64,000 nucleotides of DNA, taken from Pocillopora verrucosa (Eukaryota; Cnidaria; Anthozoa; Scleractinia; Pocilloporidae). The stretch covers positions 5,783,911 through 5,847,910 of the forward strand of contig NC_089317.1 of NCBI RefSeq assembly GCF_036669915.1. Reading direction: 5' to 3'. Below, piece by piece: positions 42,552 through 54,545 of the stretch; position 1 is the stretch's first letter, and each line of letters opens with the position of its first letter. The position numbers and the translations under genes were made by a program. The notes below the pieces were generated by a model, which was not told the DNA's origin, did not search any database, and saw only the letters and a program-made list of their open reading frames with translations.

Positions 42552-42641
42552 TTGGCTTCCATTTGTGAAAGCGTACGTATGTCGACTCCTGCGGGTCTCA
42601 AACGACTCGACCTCCTTGAAGAGCAAAATTTGGAGCCTTGA
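42552..42641 (+). CDS. terminal-exon-like block, unit 4
   Basis: As 24,543-24,632: acceptor CTTTTCGCAG, 29 codons (LASICESVRMSTPAG...), TGA stop. Differs from unit 2 mainly at third positions. Confidence 0.35.
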   Translation: MASICESVRMSTPAGLKRLDLLEEQNLEP

Positions 42642-43394
42642 TTTAAACAAGATAAGAAAGGTGGTACATTTTGAGCATAGTCGTTGTTGAGATGCTTTTG
42701 CTTTTTGTCACATGCGTTGGGATTCAGGTTTTCCTGTCCCACGCTCGACAAAAAAACAAACAAACAAACAAAACCGAAGAAAATATTTATTGAATTTTGA
42801 CTTAGTTTTTATGGTTTGACTTCCAACAGGACTTAGGCCTTATAATCGGAGTAACACACAGCTATCGTGTAATCATTTAAGTATCCACTTTCCAAAATAA
42901 ATCGTAGTCTGTTAAAGCCAGTCATTTAGGTTTTTTAGTTTTTTAGCGCTTTGGATCGTTTTCAGCCGAATACTGCTTTCGAAACTTTGTTCTCATATCT
43001 GGCTTAAAATGTCTACACTCGATTACAAAAACGTCGATACCTAAATAGCGTGATCCATAAACAATCAGACACATGGGCTTCATGAGAAATACTCGCACAG
43101 TTACATAACAATTGAACTGTTCTTTTTGCATTATTCATGAAAATCTTTGTTTATAAGAACTCTTTTCTTTACCACGTGCAACCACTTGTGGTTCTTACGC
43201 ACATAAGTACCCAAAAAGCCTTTGTGTCCCGCCGTTCATTGCTAACGGTTTTTGGGAGTCAATTTTTTTACAATCAGATGTATTTGATTTTTTTTGAAAT
43301 TCGATGGACCTCTGGATTTACACTATTTAACCTTGCTTTCTATTCTCTGTGAATCCGCTTACATGTATGATAACGAATCAACAGGGCTACTTAC

Positions 43395-46300
43395 GTAGAA
43401 AGGTTTCCTTCGAACTTCTCGGCTTTCCCTTTTCGAAAACAAAGTCTCATTTTGAAATCCACTGATGTTTTGCTGTTCACCTCGCGGACTCACGGAGTCA
43501 TGCTTCTCCGGCGTCGAGGTCCTGGGCGTACCCTCCACGGGCTTTTTAGTCACCTGGCTCCATACTGACGAAGACAAGGTTTCTTCGGAAGTACTTTTCT
43601 CTGGGGTGGTGATAGACGTGTTGCTTGCTTTCTGTTGAGGACTTTTTTGTGAGCCGGGCATCTGTCAATCATACAGAAAACATGCAATTAGCATGTTACT
43701 TATTGCGCTACAGATTTAGATTTTGTGATTCTCGCAAAGCTGCTTTAAAAACAAGAAAAATCGAGGAGAACATTTCTTCTTTGCTCTTGTAGTTTTACCA
43801 GATACTGAATTGATCTATTTCTTTATTTTCAAAACTTCCCATTATTCTTCTGCGAACTCATAATTCTTCTGCAATGATGTCTAAATTCAGTCGGAAACTA
43901 GCTTTTCTTGTGAATCCGTGAGCGTTTATTACTGGATCTTCAAACTCTCAACCGTTTGGCTGTAACGTAAGATTTTTGCCGTAACTTACAAATCACTAGA
44001 AAAATCATAACTAATGAGCTAACCATTTAACTGTGCAGGCCAATTTTATATTAAAATTTACTTTTTTATCTAATATATCTTTAACCATAAAGTTTTGGGG
44101 CAAAATCAGTACAGGGTTATCGAGAAATAATTATCAAACCTTTCTCAATTTGCATTTTAATGTACCAGTCAGGGGTATTCCCGCCCAAAACAATATTGAA
44201 TTTGAACTAATCTGTCGACTGAGATCCTCTTCGGGTATCAATGTTGTCATCGATATTTCTAGTTTAGTTTGGGCTTCTCATTTAAGAACATTTATTTTTT
44301 TAACATATCCCGTACAGTATAAAAAATTTCCCTTTTATTTTTCACCGACTTCTCTTCCACATGTTTGAGAGCGAATCTTCCAACAATAGAGAAATCTCAT
44401 TTGCCTTTTTTTTTTCAAGTAATGCAGGTGCACCTTATTGTCATTCTTTTCAACAAGTATGTTCCTGCAGCGAAGACGTCGAGATGAATTTGTCGAAATT
44501 AACATAAATATTCAAAATGAAAAAAATAAAAATAAAACTTGGCGAATCGGGAAGTTTTGGTTGAGTTTTTTGATTTAGTAGCAGTTTGATTTGGTACATG
44601 CTTTGTTTTTGCTTTTCGCAACCAAAAAATTATGAACAAATATTCCTTAGCATAAACAATTTGGACGTTTCTGGGATAATGGATTGAGTAAACGTAACAA
44701 AAAAACTACCTCCAACCAAAAATTTTGTACAAACTGGCTGATGCATTACCAGTTCTGTTGTAAATCAGATCGAAGATTTTTATTCAAATTTTCCTTAAGC
44801 CTTTTGGTTAAGGAAAATATACTAGCTTTCTTTTCTCTGTTTTTTTTTAGCCCAAGCGAAATGTCACGGGAAAATCAAAATAGCTACGGTTTAAATTATC
44901 ATGTTCCCTACCTTACTTGGATTTGTTTCTCGGCTCCTGTTCGTAGAAAGATGAATCTACAAGGCAACAAAAACTAAAAAATCAAATAAACTTCGTTATA
45001 TCTTCAAAAACTTAGCACAAATAGGGATCTGTTCCAAGAAGATGCTGCGCCTTTAAGTGACTGTTATGAACAACTACTGTTATATTCAACCTACCGTCAC
45101 TTCTGAGACATATTTAACCTGTTCTTCAGGAACAGATTTTAGCGGCAATCCCACTGATCTAACTCGAGTAGTTTTAGATTTTGGTGTGACATACTTCGAG
45201 CGGTACATGTTCAGTTAGGGAAAAATTGATCGAGGTTGTATTTAGATTTTGTCGGCGCACTCTATCTTACAGCTGTTTCCGCGTGGTTTTGTGGACGTAA
45301 ATTAATTCATAGTATGAATTTTTAATCAACAAAATACCCGCTGAAACAGAATTTTTAGGACTCAACCTCCATTAGGTATATCATGATACCCGCGAGAATC
45401 GACAAAATTTATAGTTTCGAATTCAAGGGCCTTGGATATTTCAAACTTGCAAAATCAAGTGTATGTTATCATGACAAGTATATTATTTTTCTGCTAAGAT
45501 AGGGATTTATTCTAATCTTTGAGTTTGGCTTTCTATTTTGCAGGGCAGCAGGATTTCGATGTCCATTGACAAATATACGTGCATATCTTCGCACCAAAAG
45601 GAGGCTAGTGCTTATTTCTGAAAGATGCGAAAGTTAGAAATACAAGAAAAATCGTGATTGATATGCAAGGCAATGAGGAAAGCAAAGGATGCAATCAGGC
45701 CTTTTTTCAGCACTTCAATTAATTTTTTTTAAAACTTTCTGGTCTTTTAAGAGGCCAAGGATGTCTTTTTCCCCTCACTGCTTTTATGACAAGTCTAAAA
45801 TGTGATTTTTGGTCAGTATTTTGGTGTATTTCATTTTGTGTCATCACTTCAGTCGTTGAGGTCTTGGAAAAGCAATACGGAAATACAACAAAAAAAACGG
45901 GATTGGACGTTGCTATGTACTTCTATTCAGATTCTTGGTAACCTAATGATCAAGCAAATGTGGTATGGTTCACATTCGGTCATGAAAGCTTGCACTTGGC
46001 AACAATTTGCAAAATAATAGCAATGACGATAATAATAATAATAATAATTATAATAATAATAATCATTATAAAATTAAAAAAAGAAAGGTCTAATTGGAAG
46101 GTCATCTCTTTTACTTTTTAGAAAACAATTGAAGAAAATGGCCTCGATAAGTTGAAACGATGCCACAAGTTACTTGTCACTAGAGTGCATAAGAAAAAAC
46201 CGTTCGACAATAAACGGGCTTTTAATTACTTCAAATAGTTTAAAATTTGGAAAATATCTCGTCATTTTGTGATGCACGCCATATTGTTTCTTTTATCTTA

Positions 46301-46668
46301 CACATCTCACATAACTGATAATAATTGCGGCTTAAAAATTGTTTGCAGTGTATTTTCAGATTGTGAGACCTTTCCTACAAATATTGTTGTGAAGTATTCT
46401 GCTCGTTACAAACAAGGAACGATCGCTGAACAAAGCTAAACTAATTGTTTTTCTTTTTGCACCATCGATGGTCCGGTTTCCGAAAAACTAGAGCCCTCAA
46501 TTTTTAAAGAGCATATGATATGTTTTAAGAAAGGTTTGTTGTAATAACTATATATTATGGCTAACGAACCTCATTTTCAAATTGTTCATCGCTAGTAGCT
46601 GTGACGTCGATATTCACAGCACCACTGGCCTTAGAAGTGTTGTCTTCAAATTCAGTTTGTTGAACCAT
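43395..46668 (-). CDS. tentative two-exon gene, unknown product
   Basis: Exon A (46,668-46,570) encodes MVQQTEFEDNTSKASGAVN and on, to EQFENE, then GTTCGT. Exon B (43,661-43,395) starts after TTGACAG with MPGSQKSPQQKASNTS, runs through a Ser/Thr/Pro/Lys-rich, probably disordered stretch to RREVRRKPFY, and ends at a strong donor GTAAGT. Both junctions are phase 0, so they can join to 122 residues; more exons must follow. Exon B is absent from units 1-3, so this is probably an independent gene flanking the array. Phosphorylation-type SP/TP sites are frequent. The weak first donor is the main doubt. Confidence 0.35.
44090..45480 (+). other. unit 4 block homologous to 8,200-9,480
   Basis: Degenerate: the NNYCY frame begins GTGACTG instead of ATGACTG and has a TAG near 45,219. 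The similarity to other units fades out near 45,540, which I take as the right edge of the array. It lies inside the putative intron of the minus-strand gene. Confidence 0.4.
45540..46565. other. single-copy AT-rich DNA
   Basis: Holds an (AAT)n microsatellite at about 46,028-46,072. No supported gene on the + strand. Confidence 0.4.
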
Positions 46669-46679
46669 AGTTATGACTG

Positions 46680-47750
46680 ATCTGGAACTCTGGTTGAAAG
46701 GGAAGATGCCTTTTCTTAGCTCTCAAATAAAGGTCAGGAACAATAATAATTTGAACTTTTGAGACAGATTTTAATGTTATTTTGCAAAACATTACCGACG
46801 CCAACGGACTACAGCGTGAAATCCAATCATATTGTGCAAGCAGACAATAGCTTTGCATGTTCAGTCGTTACCAATTGTTTGGATATCCCTTGAGAGGCTA
46901 AGCTGCTTTTGTTTTCCTCAATCGAATTTTAACGCCCAAGCTGTCGAAAGGTGAAGATGTTGAAGCTCTGAATTGCCAAACAAAAGATAACAAAAGATGA
47001 TGTCAACGTAGTATTACGAAAGGACATTTTTTCAACGTTCTTTCACAATTCAAAGCATTATTTGAGTCATGTTTGTCGTGTTGTTGGAATTTAGTGACTC
47101 GTATTTTGCCATCTCGTCCAGAAAAGGCCAACTCTTTTGCGAACTGACAGAGTTCGGATTTTCACGTTTATATAATTTGGGTGTTTTTTTTTTCGCTCAA
47201 GGAGTATCACGATTGCATATTGAAGCCCGTGTCTACCCTACGCAGTATTACCTAAGGAACAGGAAGTAGGCTGCTAGGGAGGTGTTGCTGACCATTTATG
47301 TCTCTGTGTTAAGCTGGATCCTACACGCATTTTGATTGATCCTTGCCACAGGAAGAAATTATTTCTGTAACCTCGTAATAATATTTTTTTGGTTGCCTAT
47401 TTTCGCTTGCAAGCGAATAAATTTATACTCTCATCATCTTGCTGCAATATCAGCAAGTAAATGATATTTCGGATGAAACCGTTTTTATCGAGCAGCTGAA
47501 CACTCAGCAGCTTAGTAATCAGTTAGTTATAAGCTTATATTTCACAATTATTTATTCTCCGATCGTTTCAAACCATATATTTTTTAATCTCCAATTTTTA
47601 TAGTTTCTTAAAACTAAGTAAAGCTGCAAACATTAGAAATTTTATCTTGAGGTCATAAAATTTGTAATAGTTGTAGCTTAACCATGTTGGGAGTTCAAAT
47701 TGCTATTAGCCAGTTTCAAATTTTTCTTTTGTTCTTTCCTGTTTCTTACA
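46680..47750. other. no feature recognised
   Basis: Presumed upstream region of the minus-strand gene. Short open frames lack any recognisable domain. Confidence 0.35.
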
Positions 47751-48205
47751 GCGAAAACTGCTGTTCTTTAAATGGAGAATTCTTACCATAGTTAGGCCTA
47801 ACCATGGTAAGAAATCTCCATTTTACTACCTCAAGATAAAATAAGAATCTGAAACAAAAGGAATGGCAAAAATACAGATAAAATGCATCATTTTTCGCGT
47901 GACGCGACAGCGTACTTACAGTTTAGACAATCAGAACCATTGCTTGGAAACGTGATAAAGCGATTCATTGTTTTAGGACGACGAAAATACAATTAAGGGG
48001 CTTTAAAAAAAAACTATAAAAACCATTAGTTAAAAACTACATAGTTATAAATATTTTATGGCGAAAACTGCTGTACTTTAAATGGAGAATTCTTACCATG
48101 GTTACGCGTGACCATGGTAAGAATTCTCCATTTTGTTACCTCAAGATAAAATAAGAATCTGAGACAAAAGGAATGACAAAATACGGATAAAATGCATCAT
48201 TCATT
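47751..48205. repeat. two direct copies of a hairpin-bearing repeat
   Basis: About 145-base copies start at 47,751 and 48,061 (GCGAAAACTGCTGT). Each contains a palindrome with arms of about 24 bp, GGAGAATTCTTACCATGGTT and complement, at 47,771-47,823 and 48,081-48,133. The second is nearly perfect. Confidence 0.8.
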
Positions 48206-48239
48206 GGTAGGAAACGTGATAAAGTGATACATTTTTTAC

Positions 48240-48720
48240 GGCGTAAACCAGCTGCTGTAACACCAACCATCTAGGGCTTTACTAAACTATTTCTCGTCAC
48301 GTTAAACCATTTGACTTTACGGTGAGTACATTGATGCGATACTATACCATTGCGGTATTATTATAACTTAAGCCATTTCACACTACTCTTAACCGTTTCT
48401 GCGAAGTCATTGAACCAAAGTACGGTTAGCTGAACCGTTTGTCATTCGACACAGAACCATTTCAGTTAACACTTGACCAATCGTGTTTTTATTGAATCAG
48501 TTCAACAAGGGTGGCTGCACAGTTTCTGAATTGTATAAACCATTTTTGTTTGAATATTTAATTTCACCAAAGGCGACTTGTCCATTTGTATTTTAAATAA
48601 ATCTCTTGAGGTAAGATAAACCGTGCACCAAAAGACAATAGACCATTTATTATGCCTGTATTTTTGGCGGTAACGGCCGCCCCTACTAGAAGTAAGGATG
48701 TTTCAACCTTTTTGTTTTAA
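48240..48720. repeat. stretch enriched in AACCATTT/AACCGTTT words
   Basis: More than a dozen AACCAT, AACCGTTT and ACCATTT variants occur at irregular spacing, all in the same orientation. No gene. Confidence 0.45.
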
Positions 48721-48779
48721 CCATATCATAACTGATTTATCGTTCATATATGTATATAAAATAACTGCAAAGCAAGATT

Positions 48780-48935
48780 AACGAACTTTCGAGCAATCGA
48801 GCACATGTTAACGAGAATATGAGCATCCGAGCAGTTGCAAAAATTTTGCGAGTACGAGCAAGCGAGCAAGCGAGCAAGCGAGCATTTTTGTAATTTTTGC
48901 GAGCAATTCGAGCAAAGGCCAAATTTTGCGAGCAC
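48780..48935 (+). repeat. GCGAGCAA-type tandem repeat
   Basis: Repeats of CGAGCAAG and CGAGCA, including four tandem units near 48,851-48,885, with flanking AAATTTTGCGAG copies. Confidence 0.75.
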
Positions 48936-48959
48936 ATTTAAATTGAATGGGACCATTCG

Positions 48960-49600
48960 ATACCCCTAACAGTATTCCCACGTACAAAATTTACCAGCCT
49001 TTCTTTTTGAATTTAGTAAGAAGATCAAGCGGTCTTGTTTCTTCTTTTAAGTAGCAAAAACAGCTGTGTGAATATTAAAAAAAAAACTTGAAATTCAAGT
49101 TCTTCATCTTTTTATTGTTATTTAAAGGAGAATCTTGACCGGAAGCAAGTGGTTTACTCATTACTGAAATTTTTAAAAGTGTTTCACAGAGGGTGACTCT
49201 TACTGCTAACAGTAAAACATCTGGCCATTTTACGGCAAACGGTCAACCCAAAAGGACACAAAATAACAAACTTTAGAAAGAAAAAAAGCACGGTTTGCTT
49301 TTTTAACGACTGACGGTTAAGATTTGTCAATTTTTACGCCTAATTGCTAATTTTTTTCTTTGGCCGTTTTTCGGCCAATAGTTACGTTAACTTCATCGAG
49401 ACCCGCTGTCGAGGTGAGCCTCTATTTATGCGGATTTTATATGTAGACACTTCATGCATACCCAATGAATGTATAGAAGTGATCACTAGCACTACAGAAT
49501 AATTCAAAACTCCATTGTTATTTTTCAGAATTACTTCCTTTTCTTTAAAGAATAGAAAAGCAACGAGATAAAGGAAAAGATTTTAAGAGTAAACGTCAAT
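48960..49600. other. no feature recognised
   Basis: AT-rich sequence without supported genes. Confidence 0.35.
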
Positions 49601-49604
49601 AAAA

Positions 49605-50080
49605 TCACAGATTATCGAAAAAGTCGCGGACATGTTCAAAAATCGATTTGGTTCATTTTTTGCCTGTGGGTAGCCTTATCTAGTAAACAAACGGACATAG
49701 GGTTAGATTTTTGAAATATGCATTTTAACGGAATAATTTGTTTTAACATTTCCGAGGGTAAATAGCTCAAATTTCACCAAGCGCGATCCTGAAATTATGC
49801 ACTTTTCGGGTACTTGTCATGCTAACAGAAATGTAACGGAAGGACTTTTCTAGTTATAGAGATATTGAGTTCGACTTGCATTATCGAGGCAAAGTGATAG
49901 TTTTTGTCTCATTTCATTCTTGGAGGAGCTGCGTCCCTATTAAGAAACGACATCTTCGGCCTTTTGAAATTAAGGCAAAGGTGGCTTAGAATAGCTTGGC
50001 AAAAATACATGTGGTAGTGTCTCAAAGCCTTGAGAGATAGTTCTTTACGATTTGGGTTTTATTTCTTTGGGACCTTTGAC
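49605..50080 (+). repeat. left inverted repeat of the candidate element
   Basis: See the 49,600-54,545 entry. Confidence 0.6.
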
Positions 50081-50647
50081 TATCAAAAGATGACCACCAG
50101 CTGAATTTCGGTTAAATTACTATGACGCTATAATGAGATACATAATAACAAAATTAAACGCGTTGGACACAAATAACTGTTTTGGTCAGTTATATCTTCA
50201 CTGGCCGTGAAAATGACTAGAAACATATTAAATTGTCTATAACTACCCTTAATTTTATATACGGAGACAGGAGAAACAATTTTCGACTTTTGCTACCCTG
50301 AGAATCACGCCATAATTATGCATAATTCTACACACATCAGGTTAAACAGTTGAATTGCACTCAACAGGTTAAATTTGGCACAAATTAGTTAGTTTCCGTT
50401 TACTTCTTATTCGGTGAACATGAATTCGAGCATTTGCATCCCTTCTGCGCCTTCTGCACTCGCCAGTTTCGAATATACTGAAAATCGTCCAACACAAAGA
50501 TAAGAAGGTTTCACAAGCAGTGGTGAGCTCGTGTGACTGAAATCCGATACGTAGGACTCCGCTGTCACGCAACGCCTTCTTGTAAATAATACACGCACTG
50601 CTTTTAAAATCAGCGGGTCAGTTATTCGTAAAACGTTCAGTGCTCAG

Positions 50648-52999
50648 TTACTTGGAAGAGTAGGTACACTCCTGGACTAATTGTGTGAGTCGTGCGATGA
50701 ATGGCTTTTTCCTCTTCTGAGGTGAAATGTCAGATATATCCAGCCCAAGGTCGACGCACATGTATCTTAGCCTATCCACTCTTAAAGTTGTGAGTATACG
50801 TTTTTGTACAAGTTCGCAGATGTTAGGTCGAAAGATACAATCGGATGCTAAATAGCCACATCTCTTATCACATTTGCACACACTGCAGATAGATATCTCT
50901 CAGCTTCGGCGGAGATTTCGTCCTCGTCGACGCTCTCCGTGTCCACTTCTGAGACTTCACTAGCTTTTGCATCGTCACCGGCGGCTGTTACCTCTAATCG
51001 CTTCTTTCCTGAAAGACGGGTGAAGAAGCTACTAATCTGCTGCGACGTGAGGACTTCGTCAGGTTGAAATCGGCGTTCCCCCGCTTGGTCTCTTGCTAGG
51101 CTCATGGTTTTCGTTTTTCTTGTGGATCGCTTTTCCGTCCACTATACTCCCCTTTTTGAAATTGGTCAGTTAAGAATTCGGTCTGTTTCTTTGTAAAACG
51201 CACCTTTTTCTTAATTTTCTTCAGGGCCCGACCCATTGGAAGAGGCGGCAAGCTGTCACTCTTTGATTGTGCAGCAATTTGAACGCTTGGTATTCGACTA
51301 CGTCCCTCCGTCAGCTTGGAAGAATATTCTCGTAGCTTTATCGTAGAGAGTTTCCTGTTCGAGCATCATTTGGTGTTTTCCAGTATCTAGGTGTGTCTAA
51401 AGGTTTGCAAAGCGACTGTATGCTTTTACACATCCTTCTTCTGGACACGGGAAAAGCATGTAATCTGGCTTATATTCCCCAATACAGCTTCGATCTGACT
51501 CACTGTGGAGATGGTCACAGGAGCCCCGAAATTCAACATTGCTTGGGTCACTTAGCGCGTAAATTTGACAATGATCGGGAACCTCTGAGGCCTCCACTGC
51601 ATGTACATAAGATACAAAGTAAAATGACAAGCGCGTGATTCAGTGTATAGTTGCAAAGCAACTTATACGCATATGATCGACATTTCAAAAAGATTACTTA
51701 ACCGATTCTCAGCGTTGTATACATGTGTGTAAGCGTATTACAGTGAATTGTAAACTGTTGTTTCATAAATTAAGCATAAAGAAGACTTGGAGAGAAAGAA
51801 AGAGGTAGCCGTGAATCATAGTAAGAAGTTTACTACATCACTTCTGATAGGGCAGCGCATGATTATAAAATATGCACCAACCTTGTAGTCGCCCTCTAGG
51901 TACTGCTTCGACAAACGAAGTTGCTGCTTAATTTCCCTCGCCCATAGCTGAGTCTTGCCACAGTCAACAAGCTTGTGTACGAGTTTTTCTACAGCATTAA
52001 ATGCTTCAACTCCTGATGCTAAAAAGTTATCAAGTCCTTGCAGAGACTTGCGAACAGATGAAGAACACACGGCCAAAACTCTCTGTAGAGTTCTCTTACT
52101 CATAGGCTCAAAGTTGGTTTCACAGCAGTATTGTTGATACTGCTGGACAATGCGCTCTGGTATCATTGTTCTGATAACATTGGGTGAAGTTTTTCCCCGA
52201 AAGGAACATCTTGAATAACGCGTGGACTCGTTATAAAAGAAACGAAATGTTTTAATTTTACAGGTTCAATTCTCATTCTCCTTTTCTCCTGGTTTGGAAG
52301 AGGAGCAGCTCTTCCATGTATCATCCTGTAGCGTCGGGCAATGTTGTAGCCATAGCTAGTAACGGTTTGAATAAACTCCCTCATCTCCTTAAGGGATAAC
52401 TTGTCTGCCATCAAAGAGAGTATTTGCCGTCTGGTGCTCCAATGTTGCGCGTTCAAGTAGCTTTCAGAAAATGCATTAAGAAGCTCCGTCTCTTTTTCAC
52501 TTATGCCTTCGACCACAACCTGACTCTCGCTGCATACAGCTTGACGATCACAAAGCTCCGTCCACAGTCCTTGCGAATTTTCTTGTACCAGGACATCCAG
52601 CATTGCAGAAATCCATTGTTGAGCTTTCCGTAGATATATGCGTTTAGTACGCTCGTGCACTGTATTCCACGGTACTGATTACGTGTGACGTACTGGACTG
52701 ACGTCTCGAAGGTGTAAGAAGCGATTTAGCTGCACCTGGGACTCGTTGTCTAGACTGGAGCCTTCATCACTCTCCTCGGAATCTTCTTGCGGAACAAATA
52801 GGTTCTACCGTATGGATGTGGAACCTTCTGGCAATGCTTCATCACCAAAAGTGACAGCACAAGTGGCAGGAATATCAGAGTCACTCCCTTGTTCATCAAC
52901 CTGACGAAAAAGTGAACACATTGCTTTAGATGGCTTTAAAATGAGATCAACCGTATACACGCGCGGGGTGTCGTGTATGAAAGTGCAAGTCGTATGCAA
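50648..52999 (-). pseudogene. decayed multi-domain gene of an uncharacterised, multicopy family
   Basis: Reading downwards: an acidic start (SDSDIPATC..., VPQEDSEESDEGSSLDNESQ), a helical region with ERTKRIYLRKAQQW, HWSTRRQILSLMADKLS and RRMRIEPVKLKHFVSFITSPRVIQDVPFGEK, a frameshift near 52,170, MIPERIVQQYQQYC...SVRKSLQGLDNFLA...QYLEGDYK, and an intron with intact GT/AG (51,881-51,597). Then come DHCQIYALSDP, a C2H2 finger (CPEEGC...THLDTGKH) interrupted by CAG-to-TAG, a basic helix-turn-helix-like stretch (MGRALKKIKKKVRFTKKQTEFLTDQF), another frameshift near 51,110, LTSQQISSFFTRLSGKKR and an acidic/cysteine tail. I recall similar repeated hypothetical proteins in cnidarian genomes; the function is unknown. 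The finger suggests DNA binding. Confidence 0.6.
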
Positions 53000-54094
53000 G
53001 GCGGAAGTTAATAGTCGATAATTATTTTTACCTTATAATATAATTGACTGATAACCTATCCTGATATCTTTATCCAGTTACTTCTCAGTATTATTTTCCA
53101 TTTGGAGCATTTCGAAAAAAATGTTGAGCAGCCATATAATAATTTAAAACCTTTATTAGTTGGATATATCCTGGAGTGTGATTTGCTATCTGGGCTCGCC
53201 TATCCAATTCCTGTGCCATGTATGGTTTTGCCTAGTCGTTGACGGGCAGCAATGGCGGCGTTTGAGCATGTGCATGCAAGTTAGCCTGGACACTCCCCTC
53301 TCCCACCTGGGTTGAATTCCTAAGCATGCAAAGGGCGGAGAAGGGAGAATTCAGAGAATGCGTTAAGGTTTTCCACTTTTATTAATTATATTAGATGGAA
53401 ATTCTTCATGAACACTCTGAAGAAACTCACCAAGCTTAGACCACTTAGACCTTCTGTGATGTTTTCCGCACCTCCTCCCATCCAAAGTTTTCGTTCATGA
53501 TGGCAATATATTTGTTTAGATTTTATATGTGAAGCAGAATGAATTGTTTGTTGATTTCGCTACGTGACAGATTATCATATGTCACGCAGAGTGACAGGAA
53601 CCTGTGAAAAATTAATCAAAATCCGGCAAATCCCTAACGTTACCTGCCGTTTTGTACGGGACTCTTTTTGTGTGGGACGTCAAAAAAAGCCAAAATTAGG
53701 ATTAAAGTAGACTAAACGTAACTGGGTTGCGACACGTTGTAGAAAATGACAACAACAAGTAACTTTATTTTATTCATCCCGGCTCAGTGGCTTCAATGAG
53801 TTAGCCGGTCGGCCCCTTTCACGCCAAATTTCAAAGGACAGTATTTCAAAAATATCTTCCAAACGGAATAACAAGGGCCTATAAAAGATTTCTAAGGTAA
53901 GGAACTATTGATGTCAAAGCAAACATAAAAAGCTTAGTGAGGCTGCGACTCAAACAATGCTTTGCTTGTGTCATTGCAATGTCGATTTTGTTCATTTCAA
54001 TATGGCGCCATTTACAATTTTGGCGAAGTTTGGTTGGTTGGTATATCAAAACAGCAGAAGATACCACAAAAATGAAACGATTAATTTGAAGACC
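53000..54094. other. internal non-coding part of the candidate element
   Basis: Upstream side of the minus-strand gene. It probably contains its promoter, but no motif was recognised. Confidence 0.35.
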
Positions 54095-54535
54095 CACCTT
54101 ATAAGCCCTCGTGATAGTATTGCTGGAGATTTTGAGAAACTACCACATGCGTTTTTGCCACATTAGGCCGGGTTTGGCATGAATTAAAAATGGCGAACAC
54201 TTACACTAGTAATTAACCCGTGGTTTCGTCAGGAAGGACACGATACAAAAAAATATCACGATATATCTTGGTAAAGGAAGGCCACATGTATATATTTATA
54301 GCTAGAGAAGTCCTGCTGTTGCATTTTAGTTCATGCAGGGACGGCCTGAAAACTGCATAATTTAGAGCTCGCACGCACACATTTTCGATCACGCAATTAA
54401 TAACGGTTTATTTCCGCTAAAATGAAAATTTACACAAACTAACCTCACTTCACTTTAAGTAGTACCTATAGCTACCTGTAGACAAAAAATGGGACGAAAC
54501 GATTTTTTGACCATGTCCGCGATTTTTTTATTTTT
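54095..54535 (-). repeat. right inverted repeat of the candidate element
   Basis: See the 49,600-54,545 entry. Confidence 0.6.
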
Positions 54536-54545
54536 TTAAACGCGA

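Larger units (their letters stand above)
49600..54545. mobile_element. candidate large TIR element with an internal gene
   Basis: Inverted repeats at 49,605-50,080 and 54,095-54,535 pair over roughly 450 bases with clear divergence and small gaps. Outer ends share GTCGCGGACATG / CATGTCCGCGA. Other matched blocks are TTTTAACGGAATAA / ATTTTAGCGGAAATAA, GAAATTATGCACTTTTC / TAAATTATGCAGTTTTC, GGACTTTTCTAG / GGACTTCTCTAG and TGGCAAAAATACATGTGGTAG / TGGCAAAAACGCATGTGGTAG. Between them lies one decayed minus-strand gene. No DDE transposase was recognised; target duplications could not be defined. Confidence 0.55.

Noticed and set aside
48737..48956. Overlapping Ala/Arg/Ser-rich reverse ORFs
   Set aside because: Translation of the GCGAGCAA tandem repeat.
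53150..53360. GC-richer stretch considered as an RNA gene (tRNA or 5S rRNA)
   Set aside because: No cloverleaf, no T-loop GGTTCRA box and no 5S internal promoter could be matched.
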